From: Streptomyces ferrugineus
GTDB lineage: Bacteria > Actinomycetota > Actinomycetes > Streptomycetales > Streptomycetaceae
Direction: 5' to 3'
Length of the DNA stretch: 64,000 nucleotides
Assembly: GCF_015160855.1 (NCBI RefSeq)
Contig: NZ_CP063373.1
Coordinates: 6,262,001-6,326,000 of the forward strand
Below are positions 62,220-64,000 of this stretch, piece after piece. Numbering within the stretch: position 1 is the first letter of the stretch; every line of letters begins with the position of its first letter. The notes below the pieces were generated by a model. The model searched no databases and was not told the DNA's origin. It worked only from the letters and a program-made list of their open reading frames with translations. The position numbers were made by a program, and so were the translations under genes.

Positions 62220-64000
62220 GTGACGACACCCCTCGTAGGGTCCATCGAAGGCAGGATCGCCGCGGAGCTCGGCGTACGGGAGCGGCAGGTGAAGGCTGCC
62301 GTGGAGCTGCTCGACGGCGGTTCGACGGTGCCCTTCATCGCCCGCTACCGCAAGGAAGCGACCGAGATGCTCGACGACGCGCAGTTGCGCTCGGTCGAGG
62401 AGCGGCTGCGCTATCTGCGCGAGCTGGAGGAGCGGCGGACGGCGATCCTCGACTCGGTGCGCGAGCAGGGCAAGCTGACCGAGGAGCTTCAGGCGCGGAT
62501 CCGCGGCGCCGAGACCAAGGCGCGGCTGGAGGACATCTATCTGCCGTACAAGCCCAAGCGGCGGACCAAGGCGCAGATCGCCCGGGAGGCGGGTCTTGAG
62601 CCCCTCGCCGAAGGGCTGCTCGGCGATCCGACCGTCGAGCCGCTCGCCGCTGCCGCCGCCTTCGTCGACGCCGACAAGGGCGTCGCCGATCCGCAGGCCG
62701 CCCTGGAGGGCGCCCGGGCGATCCTCACCGAGCGGTTCTCGGAGGACGCCGACCTGATCGGCGAGCTGCGCGAGCGCATGTGGGTGCGCGGCCGGCTGGC
62801 CGCCAAGGTGCGGGACGGCAAGGAGGAGGCCGGCGCGAAGTTCGCCGACTACTTCGACTTCGCCGAGCCGTTCACCGAGCTGCCCTCGCACCGGATCCTC
62901 GCGATGCTCCGCGGCGAGAAGGAGGAGGTCCTCGACCTCGTGCTGGAGCCGGAGGAGGCCACCGACGGTCCCTCCTCGTACGAGGGGATCGTCGCCGCGA
63001 AGTTCGGGATCGGCGACCGTGGCCGCCCCGCCGACAAATGGCTGACGGACACCGTGCGCTGGGCCTGGCGGACGCGGATCCTGGTGCACCTCGGCATCGA
63101 TCTGCGGCTGCGGCTGCGGACGGCCGCCGAGGACGAGGCGGTGGGCGTCTTCGCCGCCAACCTGCGGGACCTGCTGCTCGCCGCGCCGGCCGGCACGCGC
63201 GCGACGCTGGGCCTGGACCCGGGCTTCCGCACGGGCGTCAAGGTCGCCGTGGTCGACGCGACCGGCAAGGTCGTGGCCACCGACGTCATCTACCCGCACG
63301 TGCCCGCCAACAAGTGGGACGAGGCGATCGCCAAGCTGGCGCGGCTGGCGAAGGAGCACGCGGTCGAGCTGGTCGCGATCGGCAACGGCACCGCGTCCCG
63401 CGAGACCGACAAGCTCGCCGGGGAACTGATCACCAAGCATCCCGAGTTGAAGCTCACCAAGGTGATGGTGTCCGAGGCGGGCGCCTCGGTGTACTCGGCC
63501 TCCGCGTTCGCCTCCCAGGAGCTGCCCGACATGGACGTGTCGCTGCGCGGCGCCGTGTCGATCGCCCGTCGGCTGCAGGACCCGCTCGCCGAGCTGGTGA
63601 AGATCGACCCCAAGTCGATCGGTGTCGGCCAGTACCAGCACGACCTGTCCGAGGTGAAGCTGTCGCGCTCGCTGGACGCGGTGGTGGAGGACTGTGTGAA
63701 CGGCGTCGGCGTGGACGTCAACACCGCCTCCGCGCCGCTGCTCGCGCGCGTCTCCGGCATCACCTCCGGGCTCGCCGAGAACATCGTGTCGCACCGGGAC
63801 TCCAACGGGCCGTTCACCTCCCGCTCGCAGCTGAAGAACGTGGCGCGGCTCGGCCCGAAGGCCTATGAGCAGTGCGCGGGCTTCCTGCGCATCCGCGGGG
63901 GCGAGGACCCGCTGGACGCGTCCAGCGTGCACCCCGAGGCGTATCCCGTCGTGCGGCGGATGGTGAAGACGTCGGGCCAGGAGGTGGCCGCGCTCATCGG
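62220..64000 (+). CDS. tex: Tex-family RNA-binding protein, 3' end outside window
   Basis: The first 593 codons of about 780-800 are present. The N-terminal Tex helix-turn-helix and helical bundle begin SIEGRIAAELGVRERQVKAAVELLDGGSTVPFIARYRKEATE. DIYLPYKPKRRTKAQIAREAGL follows, then the YqgF nuclease-like domain (LGLDPGFRTGVKVAVVDATG) and the HhH repeats (SGITSGLAENIVSHRDSNGPFTSRSQL). The S1 domain should follow beyond the edge. Tex is a cytosolic nucleic-acid-binding factor linked to transcription. The GTG start at 62220 follows GGGA. Confidence 0.95.
   Translation, partial: MTTPLVGSIEGRIAAELGVRERQVKAAVELLDGGSTVPFIARYRKEATEMLDDAQLRSVEERLRYLRELEERRTAILDSVREQGKLTEELQARIRGAETKARLEDIYLPYKPKRRTKAQIAREAGLEPLAEGLLGDPTVEPLAAAAAFVDADKGVADPQAALEGARAILTERFSEDADLIGELRERMWVRGRLAAKVRDGKEEAGAKFADYFDFAEPFTELPSHRILAMLRGEKEEVLDLVLEPEEATDGPSSYEGIVAAKFGIGDRGRPADKWLTDTVRWAWRTRILVHLGIDLRLRLRTAAEDEAVGVFAANLRDLLLAAPAGTRATLGLDPGFRTGVKVAVVDATGKVVATDVIYPHVPANKWDEAIAKLARLAKEHAVELVAIGNGTASRETDKLAGELITKHPELKLTKVMVSEAGASVYSASAFASQELPDMDVSLRGAVSIARRLQDPLAELVKIDPKSIGVGQYQHDLSEVKLSRSLDAVVEDCVNGVGVDVNTASAPLLARVSGITSGLAENIVSHRDSNGPFTSRSQLKNVARLGPKAYEQCAGFLRIRGGEDPLDASSVHPEAYPVVRRMVKTSGQEVAALI

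Overview
The window is a piece of a high-GC actinobacterial chromosome, almost certainly Streptomyces. The evidence is the strong G/C bias at third codon positions, frequent GTG/TTG starts, start/stop overlaps (ATGA/GTGA), a complete conservon (histidine kinase, roadblock, DUF742 and GTPase proteins), a hopanoid/MEP cluster, and several genes without ribosome binding sites that look leaderless. From memory, the order hopanoid cluster, envelope operon, zitB, idi, SCO6745-like gene resembles the SCO6740-SCO6800 part of S. coelicolor. That is recall, not a search.

Bases 1-8400: an oxygen-limitation and dormancy island. A flavohemoglobin, an Acg-like nitroreductase, a D-lactate dehydrogenase, a ribosome-hibernation-like protein and a CBS-BON protein surround an OsdR/OsdK (DevR/DevS-type) two-component pair. 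Two near-identical 14-bp palindromes lie in front of the target genes. An acyl-CoA synthetase is divergent from the kinase. Bases 8400-17000: tRNA-Pro, an MFS exporter, a YjbR-like protein, a Rox-type rifamycin monooxygenase with a possible leader peptide, a GNAT/XRE-cupin pair, and the threonine catabolic operon tdh-kbl-lysR.

Bases 17000-32300: a GPP34 protein; a conservon whose kinase has a His-Met-rich tail; a metallo-beta-lactamase-fold hydrolase with 32-bp tandem repeats behind it; a Leu/Val-type dehydrogenase with a promoter-embedded palindrome and a TetR gene; an SGNH hydrolase; a secreted LysM-M23 peptidase under a c-di-AMP (ydaO-type) riboswitch; an alpha-galactosidase; and a tyrosine phosphatase.

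Bases 32300-46100: an XRE-cupin regulator with twin operators and a tiny membrane protein, then the hopanoid operon read leftward: hpnC, hpnD, a 47-residue gene, hpnE, a polyprenyl synthase, shc, hpnG, hpnH, ispG, dxs and an hpnO-type aminotransferase. It couples isoprenoid precursor supply to squalene formation, hopene cyclisation and the C35 side chain.

Bases 46400-53500: a seven-gene, mostly overlapping operon. It has two CDP-alcohol phosphotransferases, a nucleotidyltransferase, a glycerol-1-phosphate-dehydrogenase-like enzyme, a glycosyltransferase and a TagGH-type ABC exporter. It looks like a pathway that makes and exports a polyol-phosphate or glycan envelope component, and it is the best candidate here for an under-described system.

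Bases 53500-64000: a leaderless galE, a ZitB-type zinc exporter with a Zur-like site, idi, an IS481-family element inserted exactly at a stop codon, an anti-sigma-type ATPase, an enoyl-CoA hydratase-like protein, two tandem DJ-1/GlxA proteins, an SCO6745-like protein behind a TetR-type palindrome, an LPFR small protein and the start of tex. Two genes are cut by the window edges (hmp and tex). No CRISPR array, rRNA or prophage was seen.
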